A stretch of DNA of 64,000 bases, taken from contig NC_071667.1 of the NCBI RefSeq assembly GCF_028554725.1, positions 68,115,501 to 68,179,500 on the forward strand, in the 5' to 3' direction. The notes beneath the pieces were generated by a model that worked only from the letters and a program-made list of their open reading frames with translations, was not told the origin of the DNA and made no database searches. How positions within the stretch are numbered: position 1 is the stretch's first letter; each line of letters starts with the position of its first letter. This DNA is from Zeugodacus cucurbitae. Lineage: Eukaryota > Arthropoda > Insecta > Diptera > Tephritidae. A program made the translations under genes and the position numbers. Shown here one piece after another: positions 52,201 to 62,754 of the stretch.

Positions 52201-55200
52201 TGCGCTTATGAAGGAGGACTTAGCGATTGCGCGCAATAGCCTTTTAGCCTTACAAGCCGAGAATCAGGCACTACGTCAAAATGCCACCATTACCAGTACG
52301 TATACTCTTGCTTTCCCTCTCTCTCTCTCACACACAATGTGGGCATATTCTATTTCATATATCACATATTTCGCCGTAGAAGATGTTCCTACATCAAATG
52401 CGGAAGCCAGTCCAAACAAATCGTCCGATCGTGCGAACAAAGCCACGATCGAAACACTCACCGCCGAGTTGAGTGAGGAGAAAAAGAAAAATACCGAACT
52501 CGATAAGGAGTTGAAATTGCAAGTGTCCCTCAAAGCCGAATCAGATATGGCAATGAAATTGCTTGAGAAGGATATACACGAGAAGCAGGATACAATTGTA
52601 TCGCTGCGACGACAATTGGACGATATAAAACAAATTAATTTGGAAATGTATCGCAAATTACAGGTGGGTACGAGCAGGTGGTGTAAAAGCCGAGGGTTAT
52701 GAAAAAACGAATTAACAAGATACAAAATGTTACTTTTGTAGCTCAATTTAATTATTTAATTAATTATGTGTATTAAATAAATTGACTTAATTAAAATTGC
52801 AATTAAGTAAATTGAGTTCAATTAAGTGAAAATATTAATGAATTGTGAAGAAATGGGTTTCGAGTTGTTTAAACTATTTAATATGGTCAATTAGCTAATT
52901 GACTCAATTAAATGAAATTGATTTAAGTATTCAATTAAGTCAAAATATTAATAAATTGTGAAAGAATGGGGCTCGAGTTGTTTAAAATGTCTAATGTAGT
53001 CAATTAGCTAATTGAATAAATTAAGTGAAGTTAATTTAGGTGATATTATTATTAAATTTTAATTTTTTGAAATAAATAAATGAAATATTTCAATTTTTTT
53101 ATTAAATGGTTCAACTTTAATTTCAATTTTCTAATTGAATTAATAATAAAATATATAAAATATTTTTTTTTGGGACTTATTGTTAATATTCTTATTTATA
53201 TGTAAGCTATTTAATATAGTAATATTTATATAAACATAATTTGCATTACGTACGCTCTTTATAACACACCATCAACATTTCGCGACTCATCAGGAATGTG
53301 AAGACGAGCTAACACAAAAGGGTGAAATGGTCTCGCGCCTACAAACCAAAGCTTCACAAATCGGCAACATACTGCAATCGCTCGAGCGGAAATACGAGTC
53401 TAAATTGGAGCAACAACAACAGCAGCAACAACCCGTTGGCGATAAATCGCCCGCGTCACGCCGTCAACAAAATCTACAAAAATTCGAAGCGCTCACCAAA
53501 AAGCATCGACAGGACATTGGACCACCGGTGAAGCGTTTGCATTTGAAAGTCGACGCCATACCACCATTCAATCCCAACAACTACCGCAAATCACCATCGG
53601 CAACGGTCGCACCTGGTGAAAAACTAGAGACTGAGGGCGAACTGAAAACACCAACTTCGGCGAAATCGTTTACCGAAGTGGTCAAATCCTATCCGGATAA
53701 GCCGATGGACACCTGCAAAAGTGATTATGCGTTGTCGCAGGAGAAAATCTAAAATTGAAGAAAAAAATATTTATATTAGTAATTTATGTATTAATTAAAT
53801 TATTGATTACTTGAGGTTAAGCATTTATTTTACAACAACAACATACACGTAGGTGCAAGTGTATGCATGTAATTGCGAAAATCATTTCGCAAACTATAGT
53901 TGCAAGTTCTGTTAGCATTTTATATTAGTCATGCTCTAGCAATATGTATGTGTTTAGATGCTGCAAAGCTACAGAAAAAAAAGTATGCAAAAATATTTTT
54001 GAAAAATTTCGAAAAAAAATTAATTGAAAGTTTAAAGTCTCAACATATTTCATTTAAAGATATACATATATAAATAAAATAACAATAACAACAACAATAA
54101 TGCTGTATAATTGTCGTTAGCATATATATATAGTATGGCTTACTTTTCTCAAGTCCTTGCAGCTGTGAACAGTTATTACTAATACACGTATTCGCATACT
54201 AAAGGCCTTTTTATTATAACTTAGGAGATATTTTGTGAAAAATACATACATACATACATACATATATAAAAGAAGCCTAGATAAATGCCATACATACTTA
54301 CATGCATATTTAGCTACATATACAAACAAACATATAAATATATATTGTTGTTAAAAAATATGGATGTTGAAATGTATTTGAATTTTAAGAGAAGGCGCAA
54401 AATAACTGCAGTCTATACAAAAGTACAATGCTATATGCTTACAGATTACAGATTACATGCAGACATGCATACATATAGACATACATATGTACATGTAAGC
54501 AGCATAAATGAAATACCTGTGCGTAGATTATTACCGTAAAGTTACTATGTATGTACACATATAAAACCAATCAGAGGAACTCAAGTACTCAAATATTAGA
54601 GATTAAAATAAAAAAACTAACAAACTAACATACATACATACATATATCTTCAAGTGTATAGTGCAGCATATAACATATATTCATATGTAATATTACCAAC
54701 TAGTCAATGAAATTTTCGAATCAAAATCGGTTATAAATTCATTTAGCTTTTAGCGTACATACACAAATGTATTTATTCTAAGTACATCTAGCCTTTAGCG
54801 CTTATTAAAATTGAATTTATTTAATTAAAATTATTTATTATTGTTAAAAAGTATGCTAGTAAATATTCTATGTGGCTTATTAACGCTAGTCGAAACAAGT
54901 ATTAATTCAAAAAGCAGTATTTGTTACAACTTTAGCCATTACACAGTATGCTGTAGTGTATTCTACACAAAAGTCTATTTAACTAATATTTATTATATAA
55001 ATTTATTTTGCTATTTATTTTGCAAAAATTTAGCGCTCTCTCTCTCTCCCTACCATATGTACTAAGATTATCTAGCATAACTTATAAATGCAAATTATAT
55101 TGTATTATACAAAATATAAATTGAAAGTAAAATTAAATTACAATTAAGTAATATATATATGTATCTATTGACTAAAATAAAGTGAATAAAAAAATACAAA

Positions 55201-57288
55201 TTACTTCAAACTGATATTAATTCACCTATGGAATTTTTGCTTTCTGCTATTTTCATATGCATTAGGAATGTGATGCTTCGCTCAAGCATAAAACCGAATT
55301 GCTCACGAAGCTCGAGAGTCAAAAGGAAGATATGGCCAGCACAATTGCACAGCTGGAGAAGAAGTAAGATTTTTGTTCTTTCAAAAAAGTTGTGTGAAAT
55401 TGTGAGCATCGATAGTTGGAGCTTAAATAATTAAACCAAAGGTTAAGTTTCCTTCCCACTCCTCATTTTCTGTCCTTTCTTACTGCAAATTCTTTGACAC
55501 CTCTTGCCTAAAGTACAACGTTCATTTCTCTGATCTGCCGTTAAATTGAGTTGACTAGTTGTTGTTGTCAGGTTGGATATAATATCGAACCAGTTTCGGC
55601 TATGTAAATCCCACCCTTTTGAGAATTATAATAGAAACCGACTGGATCTATCGTTTCCTGGATAAATAGTCTCCTCAAATGAAAATTCACTTACAAGGAA
55701 GCACAGTTTTACTGAGAACACAAATTTCAGTAGAAAAAAAATATCCCGATTTAATTCGTTTCTGCATGAAGAAGGGTTTGAACTCTATTAGAAGTCATCA
55801 AATCGTTATTTTTCTTTTAAATATACCGCAATTGGAAATACGAAGTGATGCGAAGATTTCCGCTTCAAATGACGTTACCCTCATTCACTGCTACACCGGA
55901 GATATCACTTCATAAAGCTTCTATAACTTAAAGACCTTTGGAGTCATCCCACCATATTACCTTTGAACATTTTTCGAGAAATTTAAAAACGGAAATCAGT
56001 GAAATGACAATGTAATTAGTGTATGTGAACCTCAACAAGAATTTTCCACAAAATCCTTTGATTTAGAGTTAAAAATCGAAAACTATAAGGCAAAGGCATC
56101 CCTGTAAAGCTTCGTTTCTGTTTTAAAAAATGCCCTCAGGGATTCCGAAAGTCCACGGAATTCAATTTTAAAACTAATTTCGCTTAACACGTCCATGTTA
56201 GGTCTCAAGGGCTCAACAACTGCAATATTCCTCTCACAACAGTCGGGTAACAGCAAAGGACTCTGATTTTTATCCGTTAAAATTTTGACTAATTTTGCTC
56301 ATCACGTCCTTGTTAGGTCTCAAGGGCTCAACAACTGCAATATTCCTCCCACAACAATCGAGTAATCGGAAAGGACCCTCATTTTTATCCGTTAAAATTT
56401 TGACTAATTTTACTTATCACGTCCTTGTTAGGTCTGAAGGACTCAGCAACTACTATATTCCTCGCACAACAATCGGGTAATCGGAAAGGATCCTCATTTT
56501 TACCCGGTCAAATTTGGAGAGCGTTTTCTGTCGTTATCCTCTCATATAAGCTCTCGATCTCACAATTTCACAGCCTTAAATAATATAAATATTAATAACT
56601 AAAACAATTTTATTTTCTTAATTTTCATTTAAACAAAATTTCCTTCACTTTCTCCACACACAGGTGGGACAATGATAAAAGCAACTTGGGTGAAATACTC
56701 AAGAATACGTCACAAACACTCTCCACACAGGTGAACGCATCCGAGGAGCGTGCCGCACGCGCCGAAGCTGAGGCGCGTATCGAACGCGAATGGCGACATT
56801 CGTTACAAGAGAAGGAAGTGAAGCTGAAGGAGAAAATTGGTGCATTGCAAAATGGCATAAAAGAGCTCACCGAAGAGGCACAACAGAATGCCAAACTGCG
56901 TGTTGAACTCGATCGCATGCGCACACAATGGACGGAGGCACAAACCACACTCGAAGAATTGGGCATACAGTTGAGTGTTAGCAAATTGAAGGTCTCCGAA
57001 TTGGAGGATCGCGAAAGAAGGCAACAGCAATTGCGCTCATCCGATCTGTCGTTGCAGTCTCCCGCCGATGTGGGTAGTGCTGGTATATGGGCGCCAGATT
57101 CGATAGCTACACATTGCACGGCGTGCAAGAAGGAATTCGGTTTGACGCGCCGGAAACACCATTGTCGCAGTTGTGGCGAGATTTTCTGCAACACCTGTTC
57201 GGAGCACACACTGCCACTACTCAACGAACAGGGGCAACTAGGCAAGCCGGTGCGTGTTTGCGATCGCTGCTTTGAGACGAGAAAATGA
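43228..57288 (+). CDS. Rufy: RUN and FYVE domain protein (RUFY family)
   Basis: Rab-effector-type endosomal protein. Common exons are 51005-51183, 51253-51507, 51591-51832, 52150-52295, 52380-52663, 55266-55363 and 56664-57288. Either of two first exons, 43228-43504 or 45636-46356, joins them in phase 1, giving 701 or 849 aa. The RUN domain spans exons 2-4 (SNLVNICKLVVKELL, ITASVRDLPTVR, IGRARAWLRIALMQKK, MGILVGLNVIDCNLCVKEED). It is followed by long coiled coils (MKLLEKDIHEKQDTIVSLRR). The C-terminal FYVE finger, about residues 786-846 of the long form, shows WAPD, CTAC, RRKHHCRSCGEIFC and RVCDRC, the PtdIns3P-binding set. RUFY proteins link Rab/Arf GTPases to endosomes (family knowledge). 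The intron 46357-51004 holds a gene on the other strand. AATAAA is at 57716. Confidence 0.94.
43505..45635 (+). other. RUFY intron 1, second promoter and leader
   Basis: Non-coding apart from the MITE at 44175-44389. About 45000-45635 reads like a 5' leader (GTGAAAACACTGTGGAAATTTGCGTG and similar, GC higher than the surroundings). It leads directly into the alternative coding exon at 45636, so a second promoter probably lies near or above 45000. A (CATA)n-like run lies near 43583-43600. Confidence 0.45.
44175..44389. mobile_element. TTAA-flanked MITE, family A copy 3
   Basis: TTAA at 44175-44178 and 44386-44389 bounds the inverted termini GGGGTTACATGG and CCATGTAACCCC. At 215 bp this is an internally deleted relative of copy 1 in the same orientation. 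It shares AATTGAAAAAAxATCC, AGTAAATTGTA, CTATTATTCGGATCGACTTG and TTCTTGAGATGTTGTAGAAAT. It sits in the RUFY first intron. Confidence 0.85.
45636..46356 (+). CDS. RUFY alternative first coding exon
   Basis: This exon encodes 240 residues plus one base and ends at CAC C|GTAGGT in phase 1, the same phase as the upstream first exon (43228-43504). It contains Asn- and Gln/His-rich low-complexity runs (NNNNNNNT; QQQHQQQQQKHHKQQQ), then a folded-looking block, DTIYLCNFRVSVDGDWLCLK, and a Gly-rich stretch. The two first exons would be used by separate promoters. I cannot exclude further exons between 46356 and 51005. Confidence 0.75.
46357..47649. other. RUFY intron sequence, no gene seen
   Basis: AT-rich non-coding sequence between the alternative RUFY exon and the 3' end of the nested minus-strand gene. 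It probably includes that gene's 3'UTR. I see no repeat or conserved open frame. Confidence 0.5.
47650..50213 (-). CDS. Unrecognised single-pass membrane protein, nested gene
   Basis: I do not recognise the family. Four exons, 50213-49809, 49740-48303, 48253-47841 and 47787-47650, join in phase to 797 aa. Residues 1-18 are a clear signal peptide (VSIVLLMLLCPGGCPV). The ectodomain (about 19-528) has an acidic, Cys-containing N-terminal part (CEADNTCQLDDLPVEPEEG) and a helical part with several Cys and aromatic residues (CLLNDDMLNMLLNYFYNGNE). A hydrophobic helix, about 529-554, is Leu/Ile-rich. The roughly 240-residue tail is strongly basic (RKRRRK; PPKKKRK; KTKPAPAKSKAAPAKSKS) and ends in a Glu-rich block and SWETMYDT. 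The 49-bp intron 48254-48302 has a good CTAACTAAT branch site and CTTTCCAG acceptor. If it is retained the protein stops at 48292 (617 aa). The gene lies wholly inside a RUFY intron, antisense to it. Confidence 0.75.
50214..51004. other. Upstream region of nested gene within RUFY intron
   Basis: Non-coding; must hold the promoter of the minus-strand nested gene. It ends in the pyrimidine-rich acceptor CTTGTACTTTTAG of the first common RUFY exon. No repeat is seen. Confidence 0.45.
52664..53293. repeat. 113-bp tandem repeat in RUFY intron
   Basis: An AT-rich intron with two diverged units of a roughly 113-bp repeat (about 52780-53040). AATTGTGAAxxAATGGG and CGAGTTGTTTAAA recur with the second landmark at 52861 and 52974. 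Each unit contains AATTAGCTAATT, a perfect palindrome. The intron lies just upstream of the alternative terminal exon. Confidence 0.6.
53294..53752 (+). CDS. RUFY alternative terminal exon (no FYVE)
   Basis: The acceptor CGACTCATCAG is followed by GAATGTGAAGACGAGCTAAC and a phase-0 frame of 152 codons plus stop. It is preceded by the phase-0 donor at 52663. It encodes coiled coil (ECEDELTQKGEMVSRLQTKA), a glutamine run and a novel Pro/Lys-rich tail (GPPVKRLHLKVDAIPPFNP) ending LSQEKI. Joined to the upstream exons it gives a protein of 761 aa (long start) that has the RUN domain but no FYVE finger. It begins with the same bases, GAATGTGA, as the exon at 55266 used by the FYVE form, which suggests an old exon duplication or a common coiled-coil register. 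Confidence 0.75.
   Translation, partial: ECEDELTQKGEMVSRLQTKASQIGNILQSLERKYESKLEQQQQQQQPVGDKSPASRRQQNLQKFEALTKKHRQDIGPPVKRLHLKVDAIPPFNPNNYRKSPSATVAPGEKLETEGELKTPTSAKSFTEVVKSYPDKPMDTCKSDYALSQEKI
53753..55265 (+). other. 3'UTR of short RUFY form / intron of long form
   Basis: AT-rich, with (CATA)n runs (54243-54262, 54628-54642). AATAAA hexamers are at about 54073, 55176 and 55186, the last two about 80 bases before the next exon. The segment would be the 3'UTR of the transcript ending at 53752 and intronic for the FYVE-bearing transcript. Confidence 0.45.
55364..56663. other. RUFY last intron
   Basis: Non-coding 1.3 kb between the coiled-coil exon and the FYVE exon. It contains the 115-bp tandem array listed separately. 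It ends in the acceptor TTTCTCCACACACAG. Confidence 0.6.
56165..56520. repeat. 115-bp tandem repeat, three units
   Basis: GTTAGGTCT recurs at 56197, 56312 and 56427, an exact 115-bp period. Each unit contains GGCTCAACAACTGCAATATT-type sequence, CTCxCACAACAxTCG and TTTTTATCCGTTAAAATTTT. The third copy is the most diverged. There is no coding content. Confidence 0.85.
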
Positions 57289-59000
57289 TGATGATGCTTT
57301 CACAAATTTACACTAATCTAATTTTATATTATTCTATATGTAGCTAAGGCATACAGAACCATTGTATTAAATATGTATGTATGTAAATGTTCATGTAACT
57401 ATATGAATTGTATATGTATTATCAGTGTGTACATACATGTGTTATATATATATAGATACATTTACCGATTTTGCATTTTTGCGTATTGCCGATGTTGTAA
57501 TCACATGCTGTGCAGCCTCGGTATTTATAAAAAAAAAAATCACAAACTATTTTAATTGTGTCCAACTTGTGTATATGTATTTACAGTGGCAAATATTGTG
57601 CGAACCTATGAAAATTGAATAGTTTTTAGTGTAATAAGCGGTAAACGCTCGTATTTTAAACTGTATCCAATATGCCTGTATTCAATGTATTGAAATATTT
57701 ATTACTTTTCATACAAATAAATCGGATACAATTTATAAATATTGAAAAGCAAATGTTTGTTCGTAGTTTTTTTGGTAAATTATAAATATTATGAAGAGGT
57801 TAGAAACAAGATTAATAAGACACTTGCCATAATTTTTATATTGTAGTTAACTTAAAACACAACTGAAATAGTTTTTGACGGATATTGCTAAGGAAAGAGT
57901 GTATATCGGATGTATATAGAGACTCTTCCGGTTGTTCAGGCCCGGTTGTATAGATAATTGTACTTTTGTGTGTACCGCAAAGCAATAATTTCATTTAATT
58001 ACTTAATAATTTTGTTTGTTTTTATTGGTTTTTCTTATCTTTTTATATACATATGTAAACAAAATGTGGAGGTGTTAAATTGACTCTAAAAAATATGAGT
58101 TGGTGCGTTGTTTATTGCTTTTGCGCGATGTTATCACTGACAATGTAATGTCGATAGATAGGGATCTTCTTGTCTTGTATGTAACGTCTAGGTAAAAAAC
58201 CTATTTGATTTATTGTTGCATACCTTTTCATTTGCTTTTTTATCTTTGGTTTTAACTGAATTTATCAATTAATGAACGTTATGTACACAAATTTAACCTT
58301 CATAAAAATATAATATTGAGTGCCATTTGATTCTAAGCTAAAATTTAGTATTTTCCCTTCCCAAAGATTCTCAATTTGCAGTTTTTCTTTTCATTTGACA
58401 TTCTAAGCTAGAATTTAGTGTTTTTTCTTCCCAAAGATTTTTAACACAGCTTATAGCTATTTTAATATCCGCTGTCAACTCCAATTGCATTTATGTATAT
58501 ATGGATTTGTGAGTCAAAACAAATTCACCTACTACTAATTTTCAACTTTGTACACATTTGGTGTTTGTTTGACACATAAATTTGACACGACAACATGCAA
58601 CCCTGTAGCAAAGCAAATTTGTAAAAGCAGAAAGAACTGAAAAAGCAGTAGTCAAAATTGGTTGCAAAGAAAAGGTTTGTGTTTGGAAATTGTTTACGTG
58701 TGGTTATGGAATTTGATAAATTTCGTGTGGTTAATAATTCTACTTTCCTTTACTACTACATTGTTTGCAGATAAGTTAGTCGCTATAAAATATATTGTAA
58801 ATGACATATGCAGATTACTTAGTCGCTGTCAATATGTTGTTGTTGGTGCTGTTCTACTAAATTAAAAGCTATAAAATCGATTTTGTAAGCAAGCAAAAGC
58901 GAAGTAGTGCTCTTTTTGTGGGCACAGTAAAAGTCCATTTAGCTGCGTCGGAAGTCATTTGTGTGTGTGGAGTTGGTGGTAATAACATTTCCACATAGAG
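57289..59000. other. RUFY 3'UTR and mannosidase promoter region
   Basis: Non-coding. It includes the RUFY 3'UTR up to at least the AATAAA at 57716-57721. A near-duplicated segment, TTCTAAGCTAxAATTTAGT..TTCCCAAAGATT, occurs at about 58331-58370 and 58401-58440. Leader-like sequence from about 58870 runs into the mannosidase ATG at 59001. Confidence 0.5.
57716..57721 (+). terminator. Poly(A) signal of RUFY
   Basis: Canonical AATAAA about 430 bases after the RUFY stop codon. Assigned by position only. Confidence 0.4.
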
Positions 59001-61759
59001 ATGGATAAAAGCGATCACATTTCGGTAACATTGTCCGGTGTCGGTGTGAGCGGCACGGAAGAAGATAGTCTCAATGCAAAACAGCCGCAACGACGTAGTC
59101 TGCGACGGGTACGTACACACGCACATACATATGCTAAATTTTTGCAACTGAAAATAGAGTTAATTGTGTTATTTCTTGCTTTGCAGTCTTGGAATCAATT
59201 ACCCCGTTGCCAGCGCAACCTTATCATATTAGCCGTGCTGGCGGTATGCTTAACATTAGTTCTAGTTTTATACAACGATCAAATCGATGCGGAGAATAGT
59301 AGGTTAATTAACAACAGCGGCGCTTTCTTATATCGTGACAATCGCGATACGGCTGACAGTGCCGCTCGAGTGCAGAATGGGCTAAGCGATGGTATGAACG
59401 CGCAGCAGATGCAAAAGAATCTGAAAAATCCCTTGCCGAATATTGGACCACCACCGCTGTCATTCTCAAATGACAATGCGCCGGTATTTAAAGATGTAAG
59501 TATATCCACAAGCAAATACAAGATACAACAACAACATATATGGGCGTAAGCGTTTTCAAGTGCTGGCCGCAGGTCTCTATAAACCTTATCTTATCATAGA
59601 GTGCGAAAGCAAATAATACTTGTCCCCTCAAGCCAATCAAATAGGTTTTTATAATTACTGTATAAATAGAAATACACACACACATTCATATGCTCATATA
59701 CGTACCTATGTAATATGGGTAGGCCATTGGCAGCGCTTCAAATAATGTTTATTTTTTTATACATTTTTCAGATAAAGGTGCTCGATTCGCCCAATGGCAA
59801 TAGGAAGAGTGAGGATAACATACAACACGGCGAAGAACCGCCGAAAGACAGTTTATTACAAGGCCCATTAGTCGAATTTCCCAATAAGATAAGCATACAA
59901 GAAAATAATGATAATCGCATCGATGAACCCGTCGGTGAGCCACAATCTGGCGGTGCTGATGATGATGAACGTGCCGCTTTGGAAGCAGCAGTACTAAATC
60001 CACGCGTCATACCCGGTACCAATAATGTTTTAATTACCGATTTTATCAATAATATGGATGCCAAAATGGTGGCGCAAAAACAACATTTCCATGGTGCCAC
60101 AAATGAGCGGCAGACCGCAGTTGTGGCAGCATTTAAGCATTCTTGGAATGGTTATAAAAAATACGCTTGGGGTCATGACAATCTAAAACCGTTATCGCAG
60201 AGTTCGCACGATTGGTTTGGTTTGGGTTTGACCATTGTAGACTCACTGGACACTATGTATATAATGGGTTTGGAGGATGGTAAGTCATTAAGTTATCTCT
60301 ACACTTACACATTTATTGTAAAATTTTTAACATTCAACAGAATTCAACGAGGGTCGCGAGTGGGTCAGCAATTTCCTAACATTTGATATCAATCGTGATG
60401 TGAATCTCTTCGAAGTGACAATACGTATATTAGGTGGTTTGCTCTCCGCTTACCATCTGAGTGGCGACAAAATGTTTCTAAGCAAGTCGGTGCGTATTTG
60501 TTGTAATATGCATAAATGTTTTAATATAATTTTAAAATATTTTTAACAAACATTCATTGATATTTTTTAATTTTATTTTCTTTTTTTTTTAATTTTTGTA
60601 AAGATCGAATTGGGCAATCGCATGTTGCCATGCTTTCTCTCCCCCTCGGGTATACCATATTCAGATGTAAATCTTGCTTCAATGTCAGCGCATTCGCCAA
60701 AATGGTCGCCAGACAGCTCGACTAGCGAGGTGACCACTATACAATTGGAATTCCGTGATCTCAGTCGCTCGACTAATATACCGATTTACGAAAAGGTAAG
60801 CATTAGACTTTAAACACACTGTACAAAGTCTAAAAATGTTGCTTTTTTGGTGTTCTCTCCAACAGGTATCGCATGCAGTTAATAAGAAAGTGCATGATTT
60901 GGAGAAAACGAGCGGTCTTGTGCCGATATTCATAAATGCCAACACAGGCACATTCAGAAATTACGCGACAATCTCACTGGGCGCACGCGGTGACTCCTAT
61001 TATGAGTATTTGCTGAAACAGTGGCTACAGACTGGACGCAAAACTGATGATTTGTAAGTATTTGCTTTGCTCATGTGCTATTAAATATAAATTCGCTTAT
61101 TTCCACACAGCCTCATTGTGGACTATATGCGTGCAATTGACGGTGTGCTCACGAAGCTGTTGCGTCGCACGCCCAAAGAGCAGCACGTCTACATTGGTGA
61201 GCTGATTAATGGCAAAGATTTCAAACCGAAAATGGATCATCTCACCTGCTATCTGCCCGGCACACTGCTGTTGGGCAACAAATTCGGCATGCCTACTTCA
61301 CATTTGTTGCTCGCTCGCGATCTGCTCGAAACCTGCTATCAAACGTACATGCGTCAGCCGACACAATTGGCGCCCGAAATATCCTATTTCGCGCTGACGA
61401 CCAATGAAGATCAGGAGATCTACGTGAAACCCAATGATGCACACAATCTTTTGCGTCCCGAATTCATCGAGAGTTTATATTATTTCTATGCATTAACCGG
61501 CAATCGCACCTACCAGGATATGGGCTGGAATATATTCCAAGCGTTCGAGAAACACACCAAAGTGGCTTACGGTTACACGTCCATTGGCAATGTGAAGCAT
61601 ATATTCAATACAAGACTGCGTGATATGATGGAGAGCTTTTGGCTGGGCGAAACGCTTAAGTATTTCTATCTGCTATTTAGCGATAATCGTAAAGAAATCG
61701 ATTTGGATAAATGGATCATCAATTCCGAGGCACATCTGGTGCCTATGCGGAATCATTAA
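59001..61759 (+). CDS. alpha-Man-Ib: ER mannosyl-oligosaccharide 1,2-alpha-mannosidase
   Basis: GH47 enzyme of the MAN1B1 type, which trims alpha-1,2-linked mannose from N-glycans and times glycoprotein folding and ER-associated degradation. Seven exons, 59001-59108, 59187-59495, 59772-60279, 60341-60489, 60604-60795, 60866-61053 and 61111-61759, join in phase to 700 aa (human 699). It is a type II membrane protein: cytosolic about 1-46, signal anchor about 49-66 (NLIILAVLAVCLTLVLVL), then an acidic stem and the catalytic domain from about 255. Hallmarks are FKHSWNGYKKYAWGHD, DSLDTMYIMGL, TIRILGGLLSAYHLSGD, LRPEFIESLYYFYALTGN and MESFWLGETLKYFYLLF. The C-terminal calcium-site block reads NSEAHLVP, where many members have NTEAH. 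The 78-bp first intron is open in frame. Confidence 0.96.
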
Positions 61760-61787
61760 GTGCGCGCGCTCTTGCTTGCATGTGCTT

Positions 61788-61815
61788 ACGCGCGCGCGTG
61801 TGTGTGTGTGTGTGT
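61788..61815. repeat. (CG)n(TG)n alternating tract
   Basis: Twenty-eight bases strictly alternate purine and pyrimidine, starting ACGCGCGCGCG and continuing as (TG)n, 29 bases after the mannosidase stop. CG/TG tracts of this kind are the classic Z-DNA-prone sequence. Confidence 0.8.
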
Positions 61816-62591
61816 AACGTATGTACGTAATCATGACTTTTTTTTTTAAAGCGTAACGAATCGGGTTGAGAGAACTCACAATGTAAATAAATATTCTCAG
61901 TAATTATTTATACAACTCTAGAATGAAATCAAATTTTGTCGCATAACAACAAACTACTTTATATACATGCATACATAAATATTTATGTAAAAATGTAGGT
62001 GTTTATGCAAAAAATATAAATAATTATTTTTGAATTATTTTTTAAATAATTTTTAACATGAACTAACTGAAACCATGTAAACGGTTAACAAAGCAAATGC
62101 GCTCGATCTCCGTTAGTTGTTAATTGTGAAATATTTAAAGATTTGCAAGAATGCCAAAAGAACAGGCAGTGATCTTATTTTACACCCTAAAAATTTTTAA
62201 AAAATAATTCATACTTTTTTAAAGATAGTAAAATATGAATCAACGCTGGCCGCTTACGTCGTGAGAAAAATATTTTTATTTAACTTCTGTTTAACAGTTT
62301 CACGCTGTTGCGAAAATAATTCATATACGGACATATTATATTTTCTATTGAAATGCACAGTTATAAGCTCTAATTTCACCAAAATGTAGTTCTTTCTTCC
62401 TTTCAAAGGGCATTCTAACTTCAAGTCCGATTTATTTATTTTTTTTTTTTTTTTTGTGACAAAAGGGTTCCAAAATCTATTTCGAAAATTTATTTTCATA
62501 TTAAATAATCCAGTTTATATATATACGGCATAAAAAAAACTATTGTTTTTTATAAAAAGTGTACTATGCACGCTTCGAACCAAAACTGAAC

Positions 62592-62672
62592 GCATTAAAA
62601 ATAATATAATTATATATATAATAATTATATAATTATTTTTAATATAATTATTTTTAATAATTAATTAACGCA
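62592..62672. repeat. AT-rich palindrome cluster
   Basis: AAAAATAATATAATTATATA is followed by its near complement ending ATAATTATTTTT, and a further ATATAATTATTTTT is repeated. The segment contains only A and T and can form a cruciform. No other function is seen. Confidence 0.6.
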
Positions 62673-62754
62673 AAATTTTAAATGAAATATTTAACTTTAT
62701 AACAAAAAATAACTGTATTACAATATATTGTAGCAACCATTTTTTAAATTCATA

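Larger units (their letters stand above)
61760..62754. other. 3'UTR of mannosidase and flank
   Basis: Non-coding. AATAAA at 61886-61891 is a plausible poly(A) signal. It includes the purine-pyrimidine tract at 61788-61815 and an AT palindrome cluster at about 62592-62672. The rest is AT-rich. Confidence 0.5.

Noticed and set aside
56625..57245. 206-codon Ser/Cys-rich frame on the minus strand
   Set aside because: It is the antisense shadow of the RUFY FYVE exon, whose RRKHHCR and RVC motifs fix the coding strand.
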